Part shown: positions 1-9,107 of the stretch, one piece after another | Numbering within the stretch: position 1 is the stretch's first letter | Layout of the letters: every line of letters starts with the position of its first letter | Assembly: GCA_937925385.1 (NCBI GenBank) | Contig: CALEWN010000084.1 | Span: forward strand, 1-15,476 | DNA: 15,476 nt | From: an uncultured Senegalimassilia sp. | GTDB lineage: Bacteria > Actinomycetota > Coriobacteriia > Coriobacteriales > Eggerthellaceae | Direction: 5' to 3' | Notes under the pieces: generated by a model | Seen by the model: the letters and a program-made list of their open reading frames with translations, nothing else | Databases searched by the model: none | What the model was told of the DNA's origin: nothing | Translations under genes and position numbers: made by a program

Positions 1-59
1 CCCGTACCGTGATTCCATCATTCATGCATATCAAGTTGCGAAGGGGAACTGGGCGGCGC
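1..59. other. Non-coding edge downstream of birA
   Basis: This short stretch follows the birA stop codon on the minus strand. I see no convincing gene end, terminator hairpin or promoter in it. Whether the minus-strand operon continues leftwards cannot be judged. A birA neighbour such as coaX would be plausible from other genomes, but nothing here shows it. Confidence 0.5.
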
Positions 60-944
60 CTAGCGGATATGGGCCTCGCCCGAGCTGGCGAACACCTCAA
101 CGCCCTCCGGGGTGCGCAGCACCAGCCTGCCGTCCTGAGCCACGCGCGTGACCGTGCCCGCCGTCAGCACGTTGCCCGAAAGGTCCTCCATGCGCACGAA
201 ACGCCCGGACAACGCGGAGCAGGCGTCGAACTCGGACTGGAAGGGCTCGAAGCCCTGCTCGCACCACAGCGGGTATACGATGGCGAGCTGCTCGCACAGC
301 GCATCGGCCACGGCGCGGATGCGGTCTTCGACAGAGCCTTCGCAAAATCCCAATTCATCCAGGTACACCGGGATGTTCTTCCCCGCCGGCGCGGATGAGG
401 CATCGGCCGGACGGGCCACGTTGACGCCCACGCCCACGCACAGCGCCCGCGCGTGCATCTCCGTCGAGATGCCGCACAACTTATGGAAGGGGCGCTTGGG
501 CTGGGAATCGGCGTGGGGGGCAGTGCCATCGGCGCCAGCGCCGCAAAGGGGCGAAGCCCCCTCCCCGCAAGCGGAACTCTCGCCCGCTGCGGGCGCGGCT
601 TCATCCAAGGAAGCGGGCGCCTCGGCCACCACGATGTCGTTCGGCCACTTCACCTGCACGCGGCCGTCAAGCTCGGGGACAAGGCTTGCAATCGCGCGGC
701 GGACGGCCAGGCCCACCAGCAAGCTGAGCGTGGGAAGCTGGGCCGGCGGCACGCTGGGGCGCAGCAGGAACGATTGATACATGCCGCCGATCGGGCTTTC
801 CCATGCGCGGCCTTGCCTGCCATAGCCGGCGGTCTGACGTAGGCCGCGCACGGCCAGCCCCTCGGGCTCGCCGGCCTCGATGGCGCGTTTGATCAGGTCG
901 TTCGTGGACGTGACGGTCTCAAACGATTGCACGCGGAACTGCAT
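60..944 (-). CDS. birA: Biotin--[acetyl-CoA-carboxylase] ligase, monofunctional (no HTH)
   Basis: Cytoplasmic enzyme that activates biotin with ATP to biotinyl-AMP and transfers it to the lysine of biotin carboxyl carrier domains. The 294-residue product shows the biotinyl-AMP loop GRQGRAW (42-48), the KWPND motif (99-103), the catalytic lysine segment HKLCGI (154-159), GVGVNV (171-176) and a C-terminal SH3-like domain (about 247-294). The N-terminal winged-helix domain of E. coli BirA is absent, so it should not act as the bio operon repressor. I chose the ATG at 944 because an AGGAAGGG ribosome site (953-960) sits 8 bases upstream; an in-frame ATG at 983 lacks one. An Ala/Gly/Ser-rich insert (residues about 108-152) splits the active-site core between KWPND and HKLCGI. 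It lies 54 bp after folP-folK and is probably co-transcribed with it. Identity is secure; the role of the insert is unknown. Confidence 0.93.
   Translation of the reverse strand: MQFRVQSFETVTSTNDLIKRAIEAGEPEGLAVRGLRQTAGYGRQGRAWESPIGGMYQSFLLRPSVPPAQLPTLSLLVGLAVRRAIASLVPELDGRVQVKWPNDIVVAEAPASLDEAAPAAGESSACGEGASPLCGAGADGTAPHADSQPKRPFHKLCGISTEMHARALCVGVGVNVARPADASSAPAGKNIPVYLDELGFCEGSVEDRIRAVADALCEQLAIVYPLWCEQGFEPFQSEFDACSALSGRFVRMEDLSGNVLTAGTVTRVAQDGRLVLRTPEGVEVFASSGEAHIR
530..595. repeat. Cluster of four short palindromes inside birA
   Basis: Four inverted repeats follow one another: CGGCGC-CA-GCGCCG (530-543), GGGGC-GAA-GCCCC (548-560), CCGC-AA-GCGG (565-574) and CGCCCGC-T-GCGGGCG (581-595). 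They coincide with the in-frame, low-complexity insert in the ligase (codons spanning about 489-623). The cluster could be a palindromic mobile or REP-like element captured in frame, or simply GC-rich drift. The palindromes are seen directly; the origin is inference. Confidence 0.5.
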
Positions 945-998
945 CCCCGGCACCCTTCCTTCTTTTTCATCCGACAACGGCATCGCGTTTTCCGCAGC

Positions 999-2324
999 TT
1001 AACGGCTGATGCGCTCGGCCTTCCCGTGGCGCTCCGATTCCGGCTTGGCCGCCTTCGCGACGCACACGTCGTTGGCCAACACGTGGTTCGGGCGCAGCTC
1101 CAGCAGCGGTTTCAACACGAAGTCGCGCTCGAGGATGCGCGGGTGAGGCAGCGTGAGCACGTCGTTATCCGTGACGTAGAGCTGGTAGTCCAGGATATCC
1201 AGGTCGCACGTGCGCGGGCCGTTCTCGATCTCGCGGACGCGGCCCAGGCTGTTCTCGATGGCGTGCAGGTATCCCAGCAGCTCCTTCGGCGCGATGCCCG
1301 TGCGCAGCAGTACCACGGCGTTGACGAACGTGTCCTGATCCTCGTAGTATGCCGGCTCGCTTTCGTAGAAGCTGGAGATGTCGATGATCTGCGAATCGGG
1401 CAGGCTGCACAGCTCGGTGATGGCCTGGTTGAGCATGGCGATCTTACCCTCGAGCTCCTCGCCGGGCTCGGCCACCAGCGGCACGTTGCAGCCCAGGCCC
1501 AGGAACGCGTACGGGCGCATGTCGGACAGCGCCTTCACCGTTTCGGCCACGTTGTGCGCACGCACGACGCCGGCACCCAGCTCGCACGCCATGAGCGCCT
1601 CGGTGGCGCTCACGTGGTCGCGCTCGACGGGGTCATCAATGCCGTAGGCGAAGCCCAGATAGCTTTTGCGGGACACGGCCACCATGACCGGATAGCCCAG
1701 TCGCGCAAGCTCCTGGAAGTTGCGCACGAGCTCAAGGGTCTGCGACGCCGTCTTGCCGAAGCCTGGGCCCGGATCGACGCAGATACGCTCGGGCGCCACG
1801 CCGGCGGCCTCGAGCATGGCCGCCTGATCGCGCAGGTAGTCGCGCACCTCGGCCACCACGTCGTCGTACTGCGGATTCTGCTGCATGGTGCCCGGTTCGC
1901 CCTTCATGTGCATGACCACCACGCCGCAATCGCTTTGCGCGGCGACCTGCACCATAGCCGGATCACGGAAGCCCGAGACATCGTTGATGATGGCGGCGCC
2001 GGCTTCCACGCACGCCTTGGCAACGGCGGCGTGACGGGTGTCGATGCTCACGCAAACGCCCTGCTCGGCAAGGGCACGCACCACGGGAAGCACGCGAGCC
2101 GTCTCCTCCTCGACGCTCACCTCGGCCGACCCAGGGCGCGTGGACTCGCCGCCCACGTCGATCATGTGCGCTCCCTCGTCGAGCTTCTGCTGCGCCCAGG
2201 CCAGCGCCGCCTCGGGCGTGTTGTGCGTGCCGCCGTCGCTGAAGCTGTCGGGCGTGACGTTGAGGATGCCCATGATCACCAGCTTGCGCGTATCGAACTC
2301 GAACGAGCCGCATTTCCACATCAT
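999..2324 (-). CDS. folP-folK: Bifunctional dihydropteroate synthase / HPPK (FolP-FolK fusion)
   Basis: A 441-residue fusion of two consecutive folate enzymes. Residues 1 to about 270 are dihydropteroate synthase, which condenses 6-hydroxymethyl-dihydropterin diphosphate with p-aminobenzoate: LNVTPDSFSDGG (21-32), GGESTRPG (58-65), SIDT (93-96), DPGPGFGK (184-191), SRK (218-220), RAHN (255-258). Residues about 272-441 are 6-hydroxymethyl-7,8-dihydropterin pyrophosphokinase: FLGLGCN (274-280), SSFYESEP (317-324), GPRTCDLDI (369-377), LPHPRILERDFVLKPL (392-407). The order is DHPS then HPPK, the reverse of the plant HPPK-DHPS enzyme. I start at ATG 2324 (ATGATG) because GAAAGG lies 8 bases upstream. 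The open frame extends to 2639, but that upstream part crosses a terminator hairpin and the ftsH end. No folB or folE is in the window. Confidence 0.93.
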   Translation of the reverse strand: MMWKCGSFEFDTRKLVIMGILNVTPDSFSDGGTHNTPEAALAWAQQKLDEGAHMIDVGGESTRPGSAEVSVEEETARVLPVVRALAEQGVCVSIDTRHAAVAKACVEAGAAIINDVSGFRDPAMVQVAAQSDCGVVVMHMKGEPGTMQQNPQYDDVVAEVRDYLRDQAAMLEAAGVAPERICVDPGPGFGKTASQTLELVRNFQELARLGYPVMVAVSRKSYLGFAYGIDDPVERDHVSATEALMACELGAGVVRAHNVAETVKALSDMRPYAFLGLGCNVPLVAEPGEELEGKIAMLNQAITELCSLPDSQIIDISSFYESEPAYYEDQDTFVNAVVLLRTGIAPKELLGYLHAIENSLGRVREIENGPRTCDLDILDYQLYVTDNDVLTLPHPRILERDFVLKPLLELRPNHVLANDVCVAKAAKPESERHGKAERISR

Positions 2325-2342
2325 GCTGAATGCCTTTCTTTC

Positions 2343-2373
2343 AAAAGAAGGCGAGCCTGACGGCCCGCCTTCT
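2343..2373 (-). terminator. Intrinsic terminator/attenuator between ftsH and folP-folK
   Basis: On the minus strand a 12-bp stem (AGAAGGCGGGCC with GGCTCGCCTTCT, one G-T wobble) closes a GTCA loop and is followed at once by a TTTT run (2343-2346). This is a textbook rho-independent signal for ftsH transcripts. The T-run ends only 18 bases before the folP start codon and those bases hold the ribosome site, so no promoter fits between. Transcripts for folP-folK must therefore read through it, which makes an attenuator plausible. Confidence 0.85.
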
Positions 2374-2493
2374 TGCTGTACCTTGACGTTTTCACATCGC
2401 GCCCGCCGCACCGGGGCTAAAGACCCGATGCACCGCGCACAAGCGCTCCCGCCGCCGCCCACCGCGAAGGTGCGGCGCGGCTCCCGCCCGGGC

Positions 2494-4680
<2,187 letters not shown>

Positions 4681-4693
4681 AGGCCTTGCTTTC

Positions 4694-5236
4694 CTAGTTG
4701 TAGAGCTCGGGCTTCAGGACGCCGATGTACGGCAGGTTGCGGTAGCGCTCGGCGTAGTCCAGGCCGTAGCCCACGATGAACTCGTCGGGGCACTCGAAGC
4801 CCACGTATGCGCAGTCGATCTTGGCCTGCGCGCGGGTTTTCTTACGCAGCAGCGTGGCAACCTCGATGGACTTCGGGTTGCGCGCCTTCAGCGTTTTCAG
4901 CAGGTAGGTGAGCGTGAGGCCGGAGTCCAGGACGTCCTCGGCGATGACCACGTTGCGGCCCTCGATCTGGGAGGACAGGTCCTTCAGGATGCGGACCACG
5001 CCGGAGCTTTTCACGCCGTTGCCGTAGGACGAGACGGCCATGTAGTCCATTTCGCACGGCAGCTTGATCTGACGCGCCAGATCGGCCATGAAGATGGCCG
5101 CGCCGCGCAGGACCGAGATGAGGATGACGCCCTCGGGGTCGTCCTTGTAGTCCTGCGTGATGCCCGCGCCGATCTCGGCGACGCGCTGTTTGATTTCATC
5201 CTCGGTGAACAGGATTCGATCGATGTTTTCGTGCAC
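4694..5236 (-). CDS. hpt: Hypoxanthine phosphoribosyltransferase (GTG start)
   Basis: Cytoplasmic purine salvage enzyme converting hypoxanthine or guanine plus PRPP to IMP or GMP. The 180-residue product has the usual family length. Visible motifs are the SVLRGA loop (41-46), the flexible loop SSYGNG (69-74), the PRPP-binding segment VVIAEDVLDSGLTL (96-109) and the C-terminal GLDYAERYRNLPYIG (158-172). The start codon is GTG (5234-5236), chosen because an AGAGGT ribosome site lies about 7 bases upstream and no in-frame ATG fits the N-terminus. It precedes ftsH by 13 bp, the conserved hpt-ftsH pairing. A leader of about 290 bp separates it from maf, so it may have its own promoter. Confidence 0.96.
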   Translation of the reverse strand: MHENIDRILFTEDEIKQRVAEIGAGITQDYKDDPEGVILISVLRGAAIFMADLARQIKLPCEMDYMAVSSYGNGVKSSGVVRILKDLSSQIEGRNVVIAEDVLDSGLTLTYLLKTLKARNPKSIEVATLLRKKTRAQAKIDCAYVGFECPDEFIVGYGLDYAERYRNLPYIGVLKPELYN

Positions 5237-5302
5237 GATGATTACCTCTTCGATGCATTTCGCCTGAAGAGCGTCCTAGACGCCCTTATATGAACGAGCA
5301 CA

Positions 5303-5311
5303 AGTGTACCA
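5303..5311 (-). promoter_or_regulatory. Possible extended -10 box upstream of hpt
   Basis: On the minus strand TGG-TACACT resembles an extended -10 element (TGn-TAnnnT) and would start transcription about 60 bases before the hpt GTG. A TTGTCA hexamer (5331-5336) lies upstream, but with a 22-base spacer, too long for a standard sigma-70 promoter. The call rests on the -10 alone. Confidence 0.3.
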
Positions 5312-5461
5312 TTCGCCCCGAGCGGGCACATGACAATACCGTAACGCCACATAAATATGAACGCCTGTGGACCGACCGAAACCGCCGGAGGCGGCACGCT
5401 GCGCATGCCTGCCGGCGGGGACAAGCGGGCCGCCAAGGCGCCGACACGCTCTAGGCGCGAA

Positions 5462-5483
5462 CCGGGGCGCCACAGCGCCCCGG
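5462..5483 (-). terminator. GC-rich 9-bp hairpin after maf
   Basis: CCGGGGCGC and GCGCCCCGG form a perfect 9-bp stem around a four-base loop, about 40 bp after the maf stop. It has no T-run in either direction, so it is a weak or rho-assisted terminator, an mRNA 3' stabiliser or a leader structure. It marks the likely boundary between the rlmD-tilS-maf and hpt-ftsH units. The rest of the 5237-5523 gap holds no gene that I can support. Confidence 0.5.
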
Positions 5484-5523
5484 GATGCCGAGGGCCCGCC
5501 GCTCGCAGGAACGGTACGGCCGG

Positions 5524-6216
5524 CTATTTCAGATCGGGAAACTCCTTGAGCAGGCGCGTCACCGGAAGGCCGATGACGGTATCCAGGTCGCCCTCGACGT
5601 GCTTGATGAGCTTGGCGCCGTTGCCCTGGGCAGCATATGCGCCCGCCTTGTCGAACGATTCGCCGCACTTCAGGTACTCGGCCAGCTGCTCGTCGGTCTG
5701 CGGATGGAACGTGACGGCAGCGCGGTCCACGAACGTGCGGAAGCCCAGCGACACGTCCTCGGCGTTGGGTGCGGACACCAGCCACACCGACACACCGGTG
5801 AGCACCTCGTGCGTGTTGCCCTGCAGGCGGCGCAGCATGCGCTTGGCATCGGAGATGCTGGCCGGCTTGCCGAAGATCTCGCCGTCGCACACTACCATGG
5901 TGTCGGCGCCGATGATGGCCGCCATACCTGTGTAGCCCTCACCGAGCACCTCCTGCACCACGGCGCCGGCCTTGCGCTCGGCCAACTTCTTCACCGCCTC
6001 GGGCGGGTTGGCCTCAAGGTCGGGCTCCAGCGACTCGTCAACCTCGGACACGCGGATGGTGAAGTTCACGCCCTCGCGCTCGAGAAGCTCCTTGCGGCGC
6101 GGGCTGCCGCTGGCAAGGATCACATCGACGGTCATCGGCTGCTCAGCGGCCGGCTGCTCGGCTGCTGCCTGTTCGTTTTCCTGCGCCGCGTCTTGCGGCA
6201 TGGGCTGTTCGCTCAT
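5524..6216 (-). CDS. maf: Maf family nucleoside triphosphate pyrophosphatase
   Basis: House-cleaning pyrophosphatase that hydrolyses dTTP, UTP and modified nucleotides to monophosphates; Maf proteins have also been linked to septum formation. In the 230-residue product the Maf domain runs from about residue 30: ASGSPRRKELL (35-45), GADTMVV with catalytic Asp (103-109), GKP (116-118), DKAGAYAAQG (189-198) and VEGDLDTVIGLP (207-218). The DKAGAYAxQG form points to the dTTP/UTP subgroup. The first 28 residues are an extra Gln/Glu/Ala/Pro-rich tail. I keep this start because AAGGAG lies 6 bases upstream and the ATG overlaps the tilS stop as ATGA, implying coupling; the alternative Met28 has no clear ribosome site. 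Confidence 0.94.
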   Translation of the reverse strand: MSEQPMPQDAAQENEQAAAEQPAAEQPMTVDVILASGSPRRKELLEREGVNFTIRVSEVDESLEPDLEANPPEAVKKLAERKAGAVVQEVLGEGYTGMAAIIGADTMVVCDGEIFGKPASISDAKRMLRRLQGNTHEVLTGVSVWLVSAPNAEDVSLGFRTFVDRAAVTFHPQTDEQLAEYLKCGESFDKAGAYAAQGNGAKLIKHVEGDLDTVIGLPVTRLLKEFPDLK

Positions 6217-7412
6217 TTCCTTCTCCTTGCTCTGAATGCGGCCATGGGCTCGAGCCTCACGCCGCGCTTGTTCGCGCTGATCGCCAGGTTTCCCTGGATG
6301 TTGGCAACGTATCCGCCATGCGGGGCGGCTTGCGGGGTGCCGGGCGCATCCCATGCCGCCAGCACCGCGTCGATCGAAGCCGTCTCGACACGTGCGTCGG
6401 GGCCCAGCATGGCCTGCAGCACCTGCACCGCCACGCGCCGCTGCAACGGCACGGGCTGGGAGCCCAGCTCGGGGGCGAGCACGCCGCCCTCCTCGTAAGC
6501 CGGCGGGCGGTCGGGCAGCGCCTCGGTCCACGCCATATGGCGTTTCACCAGGTCGGATGCCATTTCCTCAAGCATATCGTCCTCGTCGGCGATCAGGTTC
6601 ATGGTGCGCCCGAGCACCTCGAGCAGCTGTGGGCTGCGTTCCTTCACGTGCGGGATGACCTCGTGGCGCACGTAAGCGCGGAACCGATCGGTGTGCGCGT
6701 TGGTGGCGTCCTCGCGCCATAAGCAGCCCTCGGCGTCGCATGCGCACGGCAGCCCCTCACGCTCGCGCTGCTGCACGTAACCGCGCAGGTCCTGGCGACC
6801 GACGTCGAGCAGCGGGCGGACGACGGGGCCGTTGGCGTACTTCATGGCGCGGAAACCGCCCGGCCCGGTGCCCACCATGGAGCGCATGTAGAAGTTCTCC
6901 ACGCGGTCGTCAGCGGTGTGGGCGGTGAAGATGCGGCCCTCGGACAGAGGCGCGGCGGCGTGGCGGCACAGGCTTGCGAGCGCCTCGTTGGCGGCGAGGT
7001 AGCGCTCGCGGCGGGCGACGGCCTCCACGTTGCCGCCCTCGCGCTGCGCCTGGCCGGCGACGTCGATCTGGCAGCTGAACAGGGGGATTCCCAGAAGTTC
7101 CGCCAACTGTGCCGTGAACGCCTCGTCCTGATCGGCGGCGCCGGGACGAAGCCGATGGTTCACGTGTAGCATGGCGATGGGCCCGATGGCCCCTTCATCG
7201 GCCAGTTGCCGCGCAACGTACGCCAACGCCGTGGAGTCCGAGCCGCCCGACACCATGAGCAGCACCGGCGTCTCGACGTTCGCCAGCCCGCGTTGCTCGA
7301 TGGTGCGCCGCGCTGCGGCGAGCACGTCCTTGGAACGCTCTGCCGCATCGGCGCCGAGCCCGGCATCGCCCGCCGCGGCCGCCCCGTTCCCCGTTCGCTG
7401 TTGCTCTGCCAT
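6213..7412 (-). CDS. tilS: tRNA(Ile)-lysidine synthetase TilS
   Basis: Essential ATP-dependent enzyme that attaches lysine to C34 of the CAU anticodon of tRNA-Ile2, switching it to read AUA. The 399-residue protein has the PP-loop SGGSDST (55-61), MLHVNHRLRPGA (81-92), HTADDRVENFYMR (165-177), RPLLDVGRQDLRGYV (199-213) and WREDATNAHTDRFRAYVRHE (232-251), all characteristic of TilS. An Ala/Gly-rich tail of about 30 residues precedes the catalytic domain. The C-terminal part after about 300 is present but less recognisable. The start at 7412 has GGGAAGG just upstream. It follows the rlmD-like gene by 30 bp and overlaps maf by 4 bp, so the three are probably one transcript. Confidence 0.95.
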   Translation of the reverse strand: MAEQQRTGNGAAAAGDAGLGADAAERSKDVLAAARRTIEQRGLANVETPVLLMVSGGSDSTALAYVARQLADEGAIGPIAMLHVNHRLRPGAADQDEAFTAQLAELLGIPLFSCQIDVAGQAQREGGNVEAVARRERYLAANEALASLCRHAAAPLSEGRIFTAHTADDRVENFYMRSMVGTGPGGFRAMKYANGPVVRPLLDVGRQDLRGYVQQREREGLPCACDAEGCLWREDATNAHTDRFRAYVRHEVIPHVKERSPQLLEVLGRTMNLIADEDDMLEEMASDLVKRHMAWTEALPDRPPAYEEGGVLAPELGSQPVPLQRRVAVQVLQAMLGPDARVETASIDAVLAAWDAPGTPQAAPHGGYVANIQGNLAISANKRGVRLEPMAAFRARRRK

Positions 7413-7442
7413 TTCCTTCCCTACCTATATATATGGTTGCCG

Positions 7443-8819
7443 CTACATGCGCTCGATGAGCGCGATGGTCTCGATGTGGTCGGTGTGCGGGAACATGTCC
7501 ACAGGCTGCACCGTTCGCACGCCGTAGCCGAACTGCTTGAGAAAGCCCAGGTCACGGACCTGCGTTTCCGGATTGCACGAGATGTAGACGATGCGCACGG
7601 GCGCCAGTTGCACCGCGGCGCGCAAGAACTCCTCGGTTGAGCCGGCGCGCGGCGGATCCATGAGCAGCACGAGCGGACGGCCCTCCTCGTCGGTGCCCGC
7701 ACGTCCCGCCGCCGCGGCCTGCGCCGCCATATCGCGCATGAACGCGCCGGCGTCGGCCACCGCGAAACGTGCGTTGTCCACGCCGTTGTGGCGCGCGTTC
7801 TGCCGCGCGTCGCGGATGGAGGACTCCACGCAGTCCACACCCGTGACCTGAGCCGCGCCCATGGAGGCCGCCACCAGGCCGATGGCGCCCGTGCCGCAGT
7901 ACGCGTCGATGGCGTGCTCGGCGCCGGCGAAGCCCGCCAGCCCGATGGCCTGACGGTACAGCACCTCGGTCTGCACGCTGTTCACCTGGTAGAACGACTG
8001 CGACGAGATGCGGAAGCTCAAGCCGCACAGCTTGTCCAGGATGAAGCCGGGGCCGTAGAGCACCTGCTCGCGCTGGCCGAGCACCACGTTGGTCTGGCGC
8101 TCGTTGATGTTCTGCACCACCGTGGTGATGAACGGGCAGCGGCGCACCAGTTCGCGGCAGAAGCTTTTCGCACCGGGGAACTGCTGGCCATTGGTGACCA
8201 GCGTGACCAGCACCTCGCCGGTGGTGTGCCCCACGCGCACCACGGCGTGGCGCATGAAGCCGGTGCCGCGGTCCTCGTCGTAGGGCGGGATGCCGAACTT
8301 GAGCATAAGGCTGCGAACCGCGCGGATGACCTGCTTGGCCTGGGCGTTCTCGATCAGGCACTCCCCCGTGTCGATGATGCGGTGCGTGCCGGCGGCGTAC
8401 ATGCCGCACAGGATGTCGCGCTGCGGGGAGGCCGGACGGCTGGGACGCTTGCCGCCGCCGCGTTTGGCAGGCGCCGCCTCGCGCGGCGCGCCGGGAGCGA
8501 ACGGGGACATCACCTTGTTGCGATAGGCGTACGGGTCCTGCATGCCCAGGATGGGACGCAGTGCCTCAGGGGCCGCCACCTGGGAAAACAGCTGGGCCAC
8601 GCGCTCGTCTTTCGCCGCAAGCTGCTGGTCGTAGGGCTGGTTGACGTGCTGGCAGGCGCCGCACTGGCGCGCCACCGGGCACTGCGGCAGGCCGCTTACC
8701 GCCGTGTTGCCCTCCTGCCTGCGCTCCTGCCGACGCCGAGGACCGGCCTGGGGCCGTGCCGCCTGCCGCGGACGCTTCCCGCCCTGCCCGCCTGCGCGCT
8801 TCTGGCCGTTTTCCTTCAT
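7443..8819 (-). CDS. rlmD: 23S rRNA (uracil-5-)-methyltransferase, RlmD/RumA type
   Basis: SAM-dependent enzyme of the TrmA/RumA family that makes 5-methyluridine in 23S rRNA (or tRNA). The 458-residue protein shows probable iron-sulfur ligands C47, C53, C56 (CPVARQCGAC) and C154 (TGEC), the SAM motif DAYCGTG (305-311), DPPRAG (388-393), the nucleophile C415 in ISCNP, and E450 in HIET as probable base. The usual N-terminal TRAM RNA-binding domain is missing; instead residues 1-36 are a Lys/Arg/Gln/Gly tail, and a second basic insert occupies about 109-134. The start at 8819 has AAGGGG upstream. It is the first gene of the minus-strand unit, divergent from the histidine kinase. Enzyme class is secure; the exact target base (U747, U1939, both or another) is not visible. 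Confidence 0.88.
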   Translation of the reverse strand: MKENGQKRAGGQGGKRPRQAARPQAGPRRRQERRQEGNTAVSGLPQCPVARQCGACQHVNQPYDQQLAAKDERVAQLFSQVAAPEALRPILGMQDPYAYRNKVMSPFAPGAPREAAPAKRGGGKRPSRPASPQRDILCGMYAAGTHRIIDTGECLIENAQAKQVIRAVRSLMLKFGIPPYDEDRGTGFMRHAVVRVGHTTGEVLVTLVTNGQQFPGAKSFCRELVRRCPFITTVVQNINERQTNVVLGQREQVLYGPGFILDKLCGLSFRISSQSFYQVNSVQTEVLYRQAIGLAGFAGAEHAIDAYCGTGAIGLVAASMGAAQVTGVDCVESSIRDARQNARHNGVDNARFAVADAGAFMRDMAAQAAAAGRAGTDEEGRPLVLLMDPPRAGSTEEFLRAAVQLAPVRIVYISCNPETQVRDLGFLKQFGYGVRTVQPVDMFPHTDHIETIALIERM

Positions 8820-8858
8820 GAGTTCCCCTTGTCCGCTTGCATAAAACCGTAACTACTC

Positions 8859-8864
8859 AGTATA
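8859..8864 (-). promoter_or_regulatory. Possible -10 box for the rlmD-tilS-maf unit
   Basis: TATACT on the minus strand lies about 40 bases before the rlmD start, a typical leader distance. No good -35 hexamer is seen; a GCCGGC inverted repeat (8877-8882 and 8894-8899) occupies that area and could be an operator. The remainder of the divergent gap (8820-9107) holds no gene. Confidence 0.35.
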
Positions 8865-9071
8865 CGCACATGCGCGGCCGGCAGGGCTGCACCGCCGGCA
8901 ACCTCAAGGCAGAATCCACGCCTGCCCGTAACGGGCCGTCAACGGACGCGGCACGGTTCGGCACACGTTCGCCCGCACCGCCCCGCATCGCGTCCGAAGC
9001 GCATATGATGGTGCGGACGACGGCTCGCCCAACGCATGCGCGCCGGCCGCCGAAACCCATCCATACGCCCC

Positions 9072-9088
9072 GCGCGGGAACCCCGCGC
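9072..9088 (+). promoter_or_regulatory. Hairpin in the histidine kinase leader
   Basis: GCGCGGG and CCCGCGC form a perfect 7-bp stem with an AAC loop, ending 19 bases before the kinase start codon and just before its AGG ribosome site. A TATGAT hexamer (9004-9009) further upstream could be the -10 box, but has no matching -35. The hairpin may modulate translation; this is inference. Confidence 0.35.
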
Positions 9089-9107
9089 TTGCCTGAAACG
9101 AGGTCCC

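Noticed and set aside
927..2360. A 477-codon plus-strand frame opposite folP-folK
   Set aside because: Antisense to two complete enzyme domains; composition is typical of a GC shadow frame.
6217..6531. N-terminal extension of Maf to 6531
   Set aside because: It would overlap tilS by over 300 bases and is Arg/Ala/Gly-rich without homology; the ribosome site and ATGA overlap support 6216.
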